A DNA stretch of 45,002 nt from Promethearchaeota archaeon (GTDB lineage Archaea; Asgardarchaeota; Lokiarchaeia; Sigyniarchaeales; SOKP01), in assembly GCA_019058425.1 (NCBI GenBank), contig JAHPYZ010000033.1, forward strand, positions 1 to 45,002, read 5' to 3'. The notes under the pieces are model-generated. The model saw nothing but the letters and a program-made list of their open reading frames with translations, was not told the origin of the DNA and did not search any database. Below are positions 1-7,985 of the stretch, piece after piece; position 1 is the stretch's first letter, and each line of letters begins with the position of its first letter. A program made the position numbers and the translations under genes.

Positions 1-55
1 TATAATAAAACTTAAAACTAATACACCAGATTTTGCGAAATTTGGAGATTCAAAT
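1..55. repeat. Left copy of 55-bp terminal direct repeat (circular overlap)
   Basis: These 55 bases are identical to the last 55 bases of the window (44948-45002). The protease reading frame runs through the repeat in the same frame at both ends. This fits an assembly overlap of a circular or circularly permuted genome. It is far shorter than the usual direct terminal repeats of phages with defined ends. Confidence 0.97.
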
Positions 56-388
56 GAATTAGAATGTGGAGATTTGATTTATAATATTGGAAATTCAAAT
101 GGAGTTTTGGAAAATCATGGTTCTATTGGACGAGTTAGTAAAAATCATTTTATAAGAATGGCTTTAAATGATAATGATTTTATAATGGCTAAACTAAATA
201 TTTATCCTGGATGTTCTGGTGGAGGAGTTTATAGATATAAAGAATTAGTTGGAATTGTTACTGAACGCATGAATGGTTATTCATTTATAATAAGTGAAAA
301 TGAGATTACTAAATTTCTTAAAGAGGTAGAGGATAGATTGTGGTTGCAGAATTGGTTAAACACAAATAATTGGATTAGTAATTATTAA
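2..388 (+). CDS. Trypsin-like serine protease, C-terminal part (gene continues from 44640 across the circle)
   Basis: This is the 3' part of a 231-residue protein that begins at 44640; codons here correspond to about residue 104 onward. It carries the catalytic serine motif GCSGG (Ser about residue 175) typical of S1/HtrA-like trypsin-fold proteases, followed by beta-strand-like segments such as ELVGIVTER. The His and Asp of the triad lie in the other part (residues 68 and 101), so the enzyme looks complete once the circle is closed. An ATG at 74 opens the remaining frame but is internal to the gene. Downstream is a coat/tail-type gene at 422. Protease class is well supported; its target is unknown. 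Confidence 0.85.
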   Translation: MIKLKTNTPDFAKFGDSNELECGDLIYNIGNSNGVLENHGSIGRVSKNHFIRMALNDNDFIMAKLNIYPGCSGGGVYRYKELVGIVTERMNGYSFIISENEITKFLKEVEDRLWLQNWLNTNNWISNY

Positions 389-421
389 TAAATATAATAA
401 ATTAAATAAAAGGAAAATTAA

Positions 422-796
422 ATGGCAGCCGAAGCAAGAACTAAAATATGGTTTGCTTTAACAGGTCTTGGTAGAGAATTGAATTTTAATGATAATGCTG
501 TTACAACTTCTACTCCAACTGCTGCAACATATCATTATGAAGTTTTAACTACAGCAGATACTCCAGAAGCTCTTGATTTAGGTGATGTTAGCACGGTTGA
601 GTTAATTATTATAAGAGCTATAGATTATAATATTGAAATAGATTGTGATTATGTTTCTGCATTTGATGCAGATTTAACAGTAAAAGCTGGAAAAACTCCA
701 GCAGTAATTCCAAATCCTGCTGGAACTGTTTATTGGTCAAGTGTTGAGAGTGATGAAACTCCGGCAGTTGAGTATATTGTAATAGGAACTACTTAA
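422..796 (+). CDS. Small beta-rich putative virion protein
   Basis: A 124-residue protein starting MAAEARTKIWFAL, preceded by an AAAAGGA ribosome site about 9 bases upstream. It is rich in Thr, Ala, Val and Asp and alternates short hydrophobic strands, as phage head or tail structural proteins do. No family is recognised with certainty. It lies between the trypsin-like protease and the scaffold/coat genes, and its stop codon overlaps the start of the next gene (TAATG), suggesting coupled translation. A minor capsid or decoration role is inference from position. Confidence 0.7.
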   Translation: MAAEARTKIWFALTGLGRELNFNDNAVTTSTPTAATYHYEVLTTADTPEALDLGDVSTVELIIIRAIDYNIEIDCDYVSAFDADLTVKAGKTPAVIPNPAGTVYWSSVESDETPAVEYIVIGTT

Positions 797-1185
797 TGGG
801 TAAAAAGTGGCTAAAATGTAAAGATGAACAAGGCAATCTTTTAATTTTGGATTTGCCATTTGAATATTGGAGAGATAATCTTGAATGGCTTCCAGGTGGG
901 AGAGGAACTGATTGGAAGTTAAAATTAGAAGATGGGACTTATATTTATAATACGACTGAAAGAGAAGATGAAATTTTGAGATTTAGAAATAGTGGATTTA
1001 CAAATATTGGATTTAAAGATAATCCAAGATGGTCTTGGGCAATGGGAGCAAATGTAAAAGATATTCCTAAATTAATGAAAAAATATCCAGATAGAACTTA
1101 TAATCCAAAAACAGGACAATTGTTAGTTAAAAATAGAACTGAAAAGAAAAAATTAATGCGTGAGCATGGGATGGAAGAATATTAA
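796..1185 (+). CDS. Hypothetical protein in head gene cluster
   Basis: A 129-residue protein, start codon overlapping the preceding stop (TAATG). It has a Trp-rich middle (EYWRDNLEWLPGG, NPRWSWAMGANVKDI) and a Lys/Arg-rich C-terminus. No catalytic motif, signal peptide or membrane segment is visible and I do not recognise the family. Its place between a small structural protein and the scaffold suggests a virion or assembly role. Confidence 0.7.
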   Translation: MGKKWLKCKDEQGNLLILDLPFEYWRDNLEWLPGGRGTDWKLKLEDGTYIYNTTEREDEILRFRNSGFTNIGFKDNPRWSWAMGANVKDIPKLMKKYPDRTYNPKTGQLLVKNRTEKKKLMREHGMEEY

Positions 1186-1205
1186 TTTTAATTGGGAGAT
1201 AGAAA

Positions 1206-1505
1206 ATGCGTTATTCTGAAAAAGTTGCAGAAAAATTTAAATATGAAATTGAATGTCCTAAATGTGGAACTCCTTTTATTCCATCAAAAGATGAAAGGGG
1301 GAAAAGGAAATTTTGTAAAACTTGTCAGCCAATTTTAAGTGATGAAACATTGTGTTCATCTGCTGGATTATCTGAAACTAAACAAAAAGGAAAAAGGAAA
1401 TTTAAGGAAAGAAATTGTGAGGAATGCACAACTGTTTTTACTCCTGAAGCACCAAATCAGAAATTTTGTAAAAAATGTCAAGATAAAAAAGATAAAGGAA
1501 AGTAA
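1206..1505 (+). CDS. Double zinc-ribbon small protein
   Basis: A 99-residue, Lys-rich protein with two Cys clusters of zinc-ribbon type. The first is CPKCG then CKTC (about residues 17-40); the second is CEEC then CKKC (about residues 71-92). A central linker separates them, so it probably folds as two tandem zinc beads. Spacing within the halves is alike, suggesting internal duplication. GGGAGA lies just upstream of the ATG. The stop overlaps the next start (TAATG). Nucleic-acid or protein binding is inferred only from fold type. Confidence 0.75.
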   Translation: MRYSEKVAEKFKYEIECPKCGTPFIPSKDERGKRKFCKTCQPILSDETLCSSAGLSETKQKGKRKFKERNCEECTTVFTPEAPNQKFCKKCQDKKDKGK

Positions 1506-1804
1506 TGGGAGTTAAATCAAGTCAATTTGGTAAAGAAATGGAGGAAGCTTTAAGTAGAGGAAAAGGGTTTGAAAAAGCTTTTGAAACTGCTTCTAAAAAA
1601 TCTAAAGTTAAAAAACTTAAAGCAAAGAAATCTAAAGCTAAGAAATCTAAAAAAATAAAAATTAATAAAAAAGAAACGAATTGGTTAAGAAGAAAGTTGG
1701 CTGAGTTGTATTATGGTGAAAATATGCCAATTAGTGAAAAACAAAAACTTTTGCGTAAGAAATTTGAAAATAAAATGAAGCTGTATAAAAAGAAAAATAG
1801 TTAG
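1505..1804 (+). CDS. Lysine-rich basic protein
   Basis: A 99-residue, strongly basic protein with a Lys-Ser-Lys-Ala repeat stretch around residues 34-58 and a second basic C-terminal segment. It starts within the preceding stop (TAATG) and ends with TAG, one of the few amber stops in the window. No family is recognised. Such basic proteins near scaffold genes may bind DNA or the acidic scaffold, but that is inference. Confidence 0.65.
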   Translation: MGVKSSQFGKEMEEALSRGKGFEKAFETASKKSKVKKLKAKKSKAKKSKKIKINKKETNWLRRKLAELYYGENMPISEKQKLLRKKFENKMKLYKKKNS

Positions 1805-1817
1805 GAGATAGAATAAA

Positions 1818-2888
1818 ATGGCAGAAGAAAAAAGTGAATTAAATGTTAGTCCTGAAAAGCCAAGCGGAGATTCTGACACTTTTTCTGATAACAAATCAGA
1901 TAGAGAGGAAGCTATTAACGAAATAGGTTCTGCAGTCAGAGAAACGCTTGGAAAACAAGGAACTGAATCTGTAGATGAAAAGAAAGATATAGATGATACT
2001 ACAGATGTTGATAATGAATTGAAAGATAAATCTGATTCTGATGTAGAAACGTCTGAGCTTGAGGGCAAAGAGGACGATAAATCAGATGATGAATATGAAG
2101 AAATTCCTGAATATCTTGTTAGTGCTGGAAGATATTTTGGAAAATCTGATGAAGAGATAATATCTCTTGCTGAAGATGAACCTCAGATTTTAGAGGATAT
2201 GGCTCGATTGGTGGAAGAAAAAATTCTTAATCCATTGCAGTCGAGACAAGTTTCTAAAATTAAATCTGAGGAAAAGGATAAAACTGGAAAGGAATCTAAA
2301 AAATCTTCCTTTAAGTTAGATGATGAATTATTATCTAAACTTGCAGAAGATGAAGATATGTCAGAAGTTATAGAAAAAGTTATTAAACCATTAACAAATG
2401 AGTTAAATAGGGTTAATGATGAGCTTGGTTCTTTAAAAGGAGATGTTAAAAATATTGGAACATCTTCTCAAGAAGATATAACTTTATCAAATGTTTCTAT
2501 AGCTAATGATTTGTTTGATGAAGCTTTTGGAAAATTTCCAGAACTCGGAAAAACTGACGAATTACCAAAATATTCTGATGGTTCTTATGTTCAAATAAGT
2601 GAACCATTTAGATTAAGGGGCAAAATTTTTGATATAGCTTCTGCTATTCAAGGTCAGTTTGATTGTGATTTTGGAACTGCTGTTCAAGAAGCTTTAAAAT
2701 GGTATGCTGGAGGTAAATCTGGAAAATCAGCAGATGAACTTCTTGGTGAGATAAAGTCTAAGGAAAAGAAACTTTCACCAAAACGCTCTCGAAAGAAAGT
2801 TGTTAAAAAATATGCTTCTGAGCAAGAAGAAAAGGGTGATATAGTCAGACAAGCTTATAAAGATGCTGGTGTAAAACCTCCAGAATAA
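1818..2888 (+). CDS. Putative capsid scaffolding protein
   Basis: A 356-residue protein directly upstream of the major capsid gene. The first ~100 residues are highly acidic and low-complexity (Asp, Glu, Ser, Lys), as expected for a disordered region. Predicted helical segments with a SELNRVNDELGSLKGDV coiled-coil-like stretch follow. The C-terminus is basic (KKLSPKRSRKKVVKKY), the pattern by which many podovirus scaffolds bind coat protein. The call rests on position, acidic/helical composition and basic tail, not on a sequence match. GGAGA precedes the start. Confidence 0.7.
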   Translation: MAEEKSELNVSPEKPSGDSDTFSDNKSDREEAINEIGSAVRETLGKQGTESVDEKKDIDDTTDVDNELKDKSDSDVETSELEGKEDDKSDDEYEEIPEYLVSAGRYFGKSDEEIISLAEDEPQILEDMARLVEEKILNPLQSRQVSKIKSEEKDKTGKESKKSSFKLDDELLSKLAEDEDMSEVIEKVIKPLTNELNRVNDELGSLKGDVKNIGTSSQEDITLSNVSIANDLFDEAFGKFPELGKTDELPKYSDGSYVQISEPFRLRGKIFDIASAIQGQFDCDFGTAVQEALKWYAGGKSGKSADELLGEIKSKEKKLSPKRSRKKVVKKYASEQEEKGDIVRQAYKDAGVKPPE

Positions 2889-2927
2889 TTTTAATTGTTT
2901 ATTAATTTGTAATAAGGAGTAAATGAA

Positions 2928-4001
2928 GTGGAAACAATTACTATAGACCAAGCCAGAGATATTTTACAAGCTACTTTGCAAGCAATTCTCAAAAAGAGAA
3001 TTCTTATGACTTATGTTTATACTTCTTATAATCTGTTTAATTCTTTATGGCAGGATAGAAGTAAAATTCAAGGTGGCGATAAAATAGAGGCTTATATTAC
3101 TCTTGAAGATGAAGGAAATTTCAAACATCGTGGTAATTGGGAAGAAGATACTCATAATGTAGAGAATACTGACCACACTATTACGGTGGATTGGAAAACC
3201 GCTTCGAGTAATTTTTCTTATAATGTTGTTGAAATGTCAATGAATCGTGGTGCTGCTCAGATTTATGACAAAATAAACAGCAAAATGAGTAACACTTTAC
3301 GAGAATTAGTAGATGGCATTTATGCTGCTGCTCCGTCTACTCCAACAAGTTCAACTGATAATGTTCGTCCATTTGGATTATCAGGTTGGTTTCCTTTAGG
3401 AACTGATAATTCTACTGGAAGTTGGAATGCAACAACTGCTGATTATGGAGATGGTAATACGTTTAATCCTGGTGGAATAAATGCTTCAACTTATCCACGT
3501 TGGAAATCATATTATGCAGACCATAATGGAGATTTGGATGATAGTTTGCTTGTTCTTTTGGATAGAGCAACTCGTAAATTGAATTTTGAAGGCCCATTAT
3601 TCCCGAAAGCTTTGGATGATACTGGTCGTGGTGGAGGTAAATTTACTTTATATTCCAATGATAATGTTATTGGAAGTTTAAATTTATTGTATGCTAAATC
3701 AGATGACCAAATGGGTTATAGAGTTGGTTCTCATTTTGGCAGACCCCCATTTAAAGGTATGGTATTTCAGTATTGTAGTATTCTTGATAGTGCTGATACT
3801 ACCCGATATGGGACTGACCCAATTTTCGGAATCAATCATGAACTCACTTATCCAGTAATTTTGAATGAGTGGGATTTCAAAGTAGGTAAACCAAGACAAA
3901 GAGACCAACAGCACTTAGTGCTTACGGTTGATATTGATTTGGTTTATGGTTATATCTGCGAATCACGGCAGTTCGGCGGTTTTCTAATTAGCCAGCAATA
4001 A
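2928..4001 (+). CDS. Major capsid protein (putative)
   Basis: A 357-residue protein starting with GTG at 2928. AAGGAG lies 8 bases upstream, whereas the ATG at 2923 is out of frame and too close. It is the best coat candidate: it directly follows the scaffold-like gene, has the expected size, and has a compact, aromatic, Gly/Asn-rich sequence without enzyme motifs. An N-terminal helix (QARDILQATLQAILKK) resembles coat N-arms. The C-terminal GFLISQQ end and strand-rich last third fit an HK97-like fold, which I cannot confirm by eye. Codon use is slightly less AT-biased than its neighbours, as for highly expressed genes. Confidence 0.75.
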   Translation: METITIDQARDILQATLQAILKKRILMTYVYTSYNLFNSLWQDRSKIQGGDKIEAYITLEDEGNFKHRGNWEEDTHNVENTDHTITVDWKTASSNFSYNVVEMSMNRGAAQIYDKINSKMSNTLRELVDGIYAAAPSTPTSSTDNVRPFGLSGWFPLGTDNSTGSWNATTADYGDGNTFNPGGINASTYPRWKSYYADHNGDLDDSLLVLLDRATRKLNFEGPLFPKALDDTGRGGGKFTLYSNDNVIGSLNLLYAKSDDQMGYRVGSHFGRPPFKGMVFQYCSILDSADTTRYGTDPIFGINHELTYPVILNEWDFKVGKPRQRDQQHLVLTVDIDLVYGYICESRQFGGFLISQQ

Positions 4002-4017
4002 AGGATTTATGTAAATT

Positions 4018-4446
4018 ATGAATACAAGAACTTGTAAAGTATGTAATCAAGAAAAACAGTTAAAAGGTTTTTATAAATCTAAAACTTTCAGAGATGGTTA
4101 TACTCCAACTTGCAAAAAGTGTATTGTGAGACGTAATGCTGTTAATAGAAAAGGAAAGGAAAGAAGGCCTGATACTTTATCTAAAACAGCAAAACGAATT
4201 GGAAAGTATGATAAAGATTATTTGGCTGATTGGTATAACAAACAATTTAAAAAACAGAAAGGATGTTGTGCTATTTGTGGTATTCATCAATCAGAATTAG
4301 GAAAAGCTTTATCGATTGACCATGACCATAATACAAAAGAGCTTAGAGGATTACTTTGCAATTCTTGTAATATAGGAATTGGCTATTTAAGACACGATGC
4401 TGAATTGTGTGTTAAAGCATATAACTATTTAAGAATAGGAGATTGA
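4018..4446 (+). CDS. HNH endonuclease, endonuclease VII family (copy 1)
   Basis: A 142-residue protein with an N-terminal treble-clef-type zinc finger (CKVCNQEKQLKGFY ... CKKC, residues 6-40). A recombination-endonuclease-VII-like HNH domain follows: CAICG, then SIDHDHNTKELRGLLC and CNSCN. The Asp-His-Asp-His and paired CxxC motifs are the catalytic and zinc sites of this family. It stands alone between the coat gene and the next virion gene, typical of a free-standing homing-type endonuclease. Two relatives lie at 6917 and 19649. Its stop is followed by a stretch with two hairpins. Confidence 0.88.
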   Translation: MNTRTCKVCNQEKQLKGFYKSKTFRDGYTPTCKKCIVRRNAVNRKGKERRPDTLSKTAKRIGKYDKDYLADWYNKQFKKQKGCCAICGIHQSELGKALSIDHDHNTKELRGLLCNSCNIGIGYLRHDAELCVKAYNYLRIGD

Positions 4447-4454
4447 AATAAACG

Positions 4455-4528
4455 TGAGAACGGTCTGGATAGACTAAGTCTCAGAATCTGGGCCAGAGGA
4501 AAAACGTAACTCTGGCCTAAACGTAACT
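4455..4528 (+). promoter_or_regulatory. Tandem hairpins and 10-bp direct repeat in the gap after the HNH gene
   Basis: TGAGA (4455-4459) pairs with TCTCA (4479-4483) around an inner GTCT/AGAC stem (4463-4474). GGCCAGAG (4491-4498) then pairs perfectly with CTCTGGCC (4510-4517), followed by a weak T-rich run (4527-4535). AAACGTAACT occurs twice (4502-4511, 4519-4528). The second hairpin looks like a factor-independent terminator or processing stem between coat and the next gene. The stretch is visibly richer in G and C than its surroundings. Confidence 0.55.
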
Positions 4529-4548
4529 TTTATTTATAGGAGTAAAAA

Positions 4549-5679
4549 ATGAGTAATGTTAGTTTTGGAACGAATGTAAGCGTTCAAAAGAAAAGAGTAA
4601 AGTTTATAAATACTAACTCAAGTGCAGAAGTAATTCTTTATGAGGGTATGCCATTTTGTTATCAGTTTGATACAACTACTAATATTCTTGGTTATGATAA
4701 AGAAAATGCTGTAGCAGGTGCTACAACTGCTGAAGGTTATTTGAATGAAGGTAAATTTCTTATTGTTGACCTTCCTGATGATGATAATATTCATGCTTTT
4801 GCTGGAGTTCTTGCTTCTGGAAGTTATGCTGGTCAAGCTGTGGCAGATGATGGAGAAATTTGGATTGATATTTATGAACCAAATGGAGCTATTGTTCCAG
4901 TTAGGGCTGACCAAAATTGCACTGTTGGTAGAACTGTTCTTTGTATTCATAATGCTGAACAACATTTAACTGGCCCTTATTCAAGTGCTGCTCGCCCTGT
5001 TGCTATTGCTTGGGAAACTAACAGCGATATTGATGGAGATGCTGGTCTTATTCTTGCTAAATTAGACCCAAATTTATTTTTATGGCAAGTTGGTGATGGA
5101 AATAGATTACTTATTGATGACCAAGATGATGCTCAGGATTTTATTGTTAATAGAATTAATGTAGAATCTGTTCAAACAAGTGGTAGATTTACTGCTCTTG
5201 ATATTACTGCTAAAGTATCTGGTGGTGGTGGATGCCATGCTTGGGGTTATGGAATTGGGCTTCAGGTTGAAGCTACTGTTGATGCGACTATTGCTTCTCA
5301 TTGTGTGGGAACTGGACTTTGGTTGAATTTTACTGATGGAACACCATCTGAGAATATAACTGCTTGTCAGATTGGTTTAATGTCAAGTGGTGATGTAACT
5401 ATGACAAGTGCTGGCAGAACTTCAGCTTTGACTTTGACTTTACAAATTACAAATGATGTTACAGCTAACAGTCTTGGTTGGTTATTTCTTGAACAGAATG
5501 GAACGCAGCAACCAGATGACCTTATTTTAGGTTCTAATTTGGCAAGTTTGCCTGCTGTCATAATGACAACGGCTGATAGAGCAATAGGAACTAATAATGG
5601 TGATTATGCTATTAAAGTTTATCTTGCTAATCAAGCAGGAACTCAGCAATGGTATATACCACTTATGTCGTCTCTGTAA
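4549..5679 (+). CDS. Putative capsid decoration / virion structural protein
   Basis: A 376-residue Gly/Thr/Ala-rich protein with AGGAG before its ATG. The first ~130 residues look like a compact beta-barrel domain (SAEVILYEGMPFCYQF ... GRTVLCIHNAEQHL). Residues ~180-320 form a repetitive beta region with a distinct motif set (GRFTALDITAKVSGG, GIGLQVEATVDA, CQIGLMSSGDVTM). The latter resembles part of the fibre at 12339. Placement after the coat gene and before a strong terminator suggests an abundant surface protein. No enzyme motif is seen. The decoration role is inference. Confidence 0.65.
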   Translation: MSNVSFGTNVSVQKKRVKFINTNSSAEVILYEGMPFCYQFDTTTNILGYDKENAVAGATTAEGYLNEGKFLIVDLPDDDNIHAFAGVLASGSYAGQAVADDGEIWIDIYEPNGAIVPVRADQNCTVGRTVLCIHNAEQHLTGPYSSAARPVAIAWETNSDIDGDAGLILAKLDPNLFLWQVGDGNRLLIDDQDDAQDFIVNRINVESVQTSGRFTALDITAKVSGGGGCHAWGYGIGLQVEATVDATIASHCVGTGLWLNFTDGTPSENITACQIGLMSSGDVTMTSAGRTSALTLTLQITNDVTANSLGWLFLEQNGTQQPDDLILGSNLASLPAVIMTTADRAIGTNNGDYAIKVYLANQAGTQQWYIPLMSSL

Positions 5680-5693
5680 AATTTAATGGCTTT

Positions 5694-5721
5694 AGCCGTG
5701 TGCCAGAAAACACGGCTTTTT
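5694..5721 (+). terminator. Rho-independent terminator
   Basis: AGCCGTGT (5694-5701) pairs perfectly with ACACGGCT (5710-5717) around an 8-base loop, directly followed by TTTTTA. This is a textbook intrinsic terminator 12 bases after the decoration-like gene. It would reduce transcription from the capsid genes into the tail genes. Confidence 0.85.
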
Positions 5722-5748
5722 ATTAAAATCTTATAGGAGATGGAAATT

Positions 5749-6048
5749 ATGAAAGTAGATGTTGCACAAGTATTAAAAAATATTACTGGTCAACCTATGA
5801 AGGATACAGATGCTAATGGGGAAGCTACTGACGCTACTTTAAAATTAGCTATAGTTAATGCTTTACTTAGTCCAGTTCAGAAGGAAACTGGTATTGATAA
5901 AGTTAAAAAGTATGAATTAGCTAAAAAAGTTTACCAAAATGATGAAGTAGATTTAAATGAAGATGAAATAAAACTTATTAAAGATAGAGTTGGTGAGGTT
6001 TTTCCTCCTTTAGTTGTTGGTCAAATCTACGAAATTTTAAAAGTTTAA
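5749..6048 (+). CDS. Conserved-looking small phage protein (tail or head accessory)
   Basis: About 99 residues, starting MKVDVAQVLKNITGQPM. I chose the ATG at 5749 because AGGAG sits 9 bases upstream; the ATG at 5740 overlaps that site. The sequence reads as a small alpha-helical protein: an N-terminal DxDANGEATDATLKLAIVNALL segment, then KYELAKKVYQN and VDLNEDEIKLIKDRVGE. I recall this pattern from many unannotated phage proteins but cannot give a function. It stands alone between a terminator and an attenuator-like leader. Confidence 0.7.
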   Translation: MKVDVAQVLKNITGQPMKDTDANGEATDATLKLAIVNALLSPVQKETGIDKVKKYELAKKVYQNDEVDLNEDEIKLIKDRVGEVFPPLVVGQIYEILKV

Positions 6049-6057
6049 TTTATAAAC

Positions 6058-6141
6058 GGAGGCAGGTTTATATATAAAGGAGATGGTTTCTGTCTCCGAG
6101 GCAGCTTAGGGCTGACGAAAGTTGGCCCTTACTGTCTTTAT
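6058..6141 (+). promoter_or_regulatory. Two successive hairpins upstream of the adaptor gene (attenuator-like leader)
   Basis: GGAGGCAG (6058-6065) pairs with CTGTCTCC (6090-6097) with one G-U pair. Then GGCAG (6100-6104) pairs with CTGTC (6132-6136), enclosing AGGGC (6108-6112) with GCCCT (6125-6129), followed by TTTATT. The two units share GGCAG/CTGTC sequences, so strands could exchange partners. The pattern fits a terminator/antiterminator or an RNA processing site in the 113-base gap before 6162. Confidence 0.5.
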
Positions 6142-6161
6142 TAAAAATAAGGAGTTGAAAA

Positions 6162-6920
6162 TTGGCATCACTTCAATTAAATTTTTCCGATGTATATAAT
6201 CGTGTATCAAGTTTTCTTGGTTGGGGAAGTTCCCCGTCTGGCACAAATTTAACAAACGCTAAAAATATAGTTTATCGTGGTTATATAAATTTTTTAAATC
6301 CTGTAATTGAGCTTGCTGGAAAGAGAAAAAAATATCTTTGGAGTTTTCTTATTAAATATGGTGAATTGGTTACAAAGGATGACCAATGGGTTTATGAGCT
6401 TCCTTCTGATTATGAAAATGTGGATATTTGGTTTGAACATGATGAAGATAGTGGTTATCCAAGAATAAAGAAAATTGACCCACAAATGTTGTTAAGGAAA
6501 AGGTCAAATTGCAGTTCTTCAAGTTATCCAACTTTTTGTGCTATAAGAGCAGGGAGATATGATAAATCTGCTGGTCAAATATATGAAGTTATGTTTTTTG
6601 AAACTCCAAATCAAGCATATAATATTCCATATTATTATGTAATATCTCCACCAAAACCAGAGGATTCTACAGATGTTTTTATTGGTGGAGTTTTTGCATC
6701 TGAAGTAATTATGGAATGTGCTTTAGCTTTAGCTGAACAAGAATATGATGATATTATTGGACATCATACTGCTCTTGTTAAAGAAAAAATTGCAAATTTG
6801 ATAGAAATGGATAGAGGCCACATTCCTGAAACTGTTGGTAAAATAACTGACGGTAATATAAGAGTTATTAGTTTTGCAAGACCATTAAATACAATTAGTG
6901 AGGATACCATTTACACATGA
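6162..6920 (+). CDS. Putative head-tail adaptor protein
   Basis: A 252-residue protein starting with TTG (AAGGAG 7 bases upstream). N-terminal helices are followed by KYLWSFLIKYGELVT and QWVYELPSDYENVDIW. This 'W-F ... Y-x-LP-x-D(F/Y)' pattern recurs in podovirus adaptor/tail-tubular-A type proteins that sit on the portal. The C-terminal half is helical (MECALALAEQEYDD). Size and position between capsid and tail genes agree. It is not a firm match. Its last codons overlap the HNH gene at 6917 (ATGA). Confidence 0.55.
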   Translation: MASLQLNFSDVYNRVSSFLGWGSSPSGTNLTNAKNIVYRGYINFLNPVIELAGKRKKYLWSFLIKYGELVTKDDQWVYELPSDYENVDIWFEHDEDSGYPRIKKIDPQMLLRKRSNCSSSSYPTFCAIRAGRYDKSAGQIYEVMFFETPNQAYNIPYYYVISPPKPEDSTDVFIGGVFASEVIMECALALAEQEYDDIIGHHTALVKEKIANLIEMDRGHIPETVGKITDGNIRVISFARPLNTISEDTIYT

Positions 6921-7318
6921 TAAAAACTAAAGTTTGTTCTAAATGTAAAAAGAGAAAATTTTTATCTAAATTTGCCAAACAAAAAGCTGGTAAATATGGT
7001 GTTACTCGTATATGTAAAGAATGTTGTAAAAAGTATCAAAAAAAGCAAAGGAAGCGAAATCCTGTTCCAGATATGAAATATAATTTAGGTAAAAAATTTG
7101 GAATTACACCAAATGATTATTTTAAATTATTTAAAAAACAAAAAGGCAAATGTGCTATTTGTGGTAAACATCAAATTAATTTTAATCGAAGATTAGCTGT
7201 TGACCACAATCATAAAACAAATGAAATTAGAGGACTTCTTTGTGTAAATTGTAATAGTAAGTTAGGTTGGTTTGAAAAAAGAAAAAATAAAATTTTAGAT
7301 TATTTAAAGGAGCGTTAA
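6917..7318 (+). CDS. HNH endonuclease, endonuclease VII family (copy 2)
   Basis: A 133-residue relative of the protein at 4018. It has an N-terminal zinc finger (CSKCKKRKFLSKF ... CKECC), a basic linker, then CAICGKHQINF, AVDHNHKTNEIRGLLC and CVNCN, the HNH/endonuclease VII core. It overlaps the end of the adaptor gene by 4 bases (ATGA), so it has become translationally coupled to a virion gene. That fits a mobile endonuclease settled in an intergenic site. A good ribosome site for the next gene lies in its last codons. Confidence 0.88.
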   Translation: MIKTKVCSKCKKRKFLSKFAKQKAGKYGVTRICKECCKKYQKKQRKRNPVPDMKYNLGKKFGITPNDYFKLFKKQKGKCAICGKHQINFNRRLAVDHNHKTNEIRGLLCVNCNSKLGWFEKRKNKILDYLKER

Positions 7319-7319
7319 T

Positions 7320-7631
7320 ATGTCAATGGGAAACATAAATTTTGAATTGCAAAAAGGAACAAACATGCTTATTGGTTCTGCTTCAAGAAGTTCTGCTGAA
7401 ATTGGTGATGGTGCTGATGAACAAGTAGAAGTTGCTGTTACTGGAGCGGAACTTGGTGATTATGTTTTGGCTGTTAGTTATAGTATTGATGCAGCTAATA
7501 TTACTTTAACTGGTGATGTTACTGAAGATGATGTTGTAACCGTGAATTTTATCAATTGCACAGGTGCAGCAATTACTCTTGGTGCTGGAACAGTTAGAGT
7601 TCTTGTAGCAAAAAGATATACTGACCTTTAA
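7320..7631 (+). CDS. Small beta-sandwich virion protein (putative)
   Basis: A 103-residue acidic protein made almost entirely of alternating strand-like segments (EVAVTGAELGDYVLAVSY, NITLTGDVTEDDVVTVNF, GAGTVRVLVAKRY). AAGGAG lies in the end of the HNH gene. No enzyme motif, signal or membrane segment. It resembles the small all-beta accessory proteins common in phage tail clusters and, loosely, the protein at 422. Function unknown; virion surface role inferred. Confidence 0.65.
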   Translation: MSMGNINFELQKGTNMLIGSASRSSAEIGDGADEQVEVAVTGAELGDYVLAVSYSIDAANITLTGDVTEDDVVTVNFINCTGAAITLGAGTVRVLVAKRYTDL

Positions 7632-7643
7632 TGGGAGCTTATA

Positions 7644-7964
7644 ATGAGTAAATATAAAAACACACGGTTGGATATTGTTCCAGGTCAAGGCGGTTCTGTT
7701 CGTGTAACTATTGATGATAATGTTGGACAAGGAAATGATGGAGATAGTTTACCTTGTAAGAAATGTTGGATTATTGCAGATAGTTCAAATACTGGAAATG
7801 TTCGTGTTACTATAGGAACTGATTGCACAGCTACAACTGGAATTCCTGTCCCTGAATTTGGAACAAATCATTTTATCTTGGAAATTGAAATAGATGATGT
7901 ATCAAGTCTTTATTTCTATGACTCTGTTGATGATGATATTGTAGATATTCTTTATCGTGAATAA
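7644..7964 (+). CDS. Small beta-rich virion protein (putative)
   Basis: A 106-residue protein with GGGAG before the ATG. Strand-like segments (SVRVTIDDNVGQG, GNVRVTIGTDCTATTG, FILEIEIDDVSSLYFY) suggest a jelly-roll or Ig-like fold. It has the Gly/Asp/Thr-rich make-up of tail accessory proteins. Not recognised as a named family. It lies in the run of short structural genes between adaptor and nozzle. Confidence 0.65.
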   Translation: MSKYKNTRLDIVPGQGGSVRVTIDDNVGQGNDGDSLPCKKCWIIADSSNTGNVRVTIGTDCTATTGIPVPEFGTNHFILEIEIDDVSSLYFYDSVDDDIVDILYRE

Positions 7965-7985
7965 AAGGTATTTAAATTAAATATT

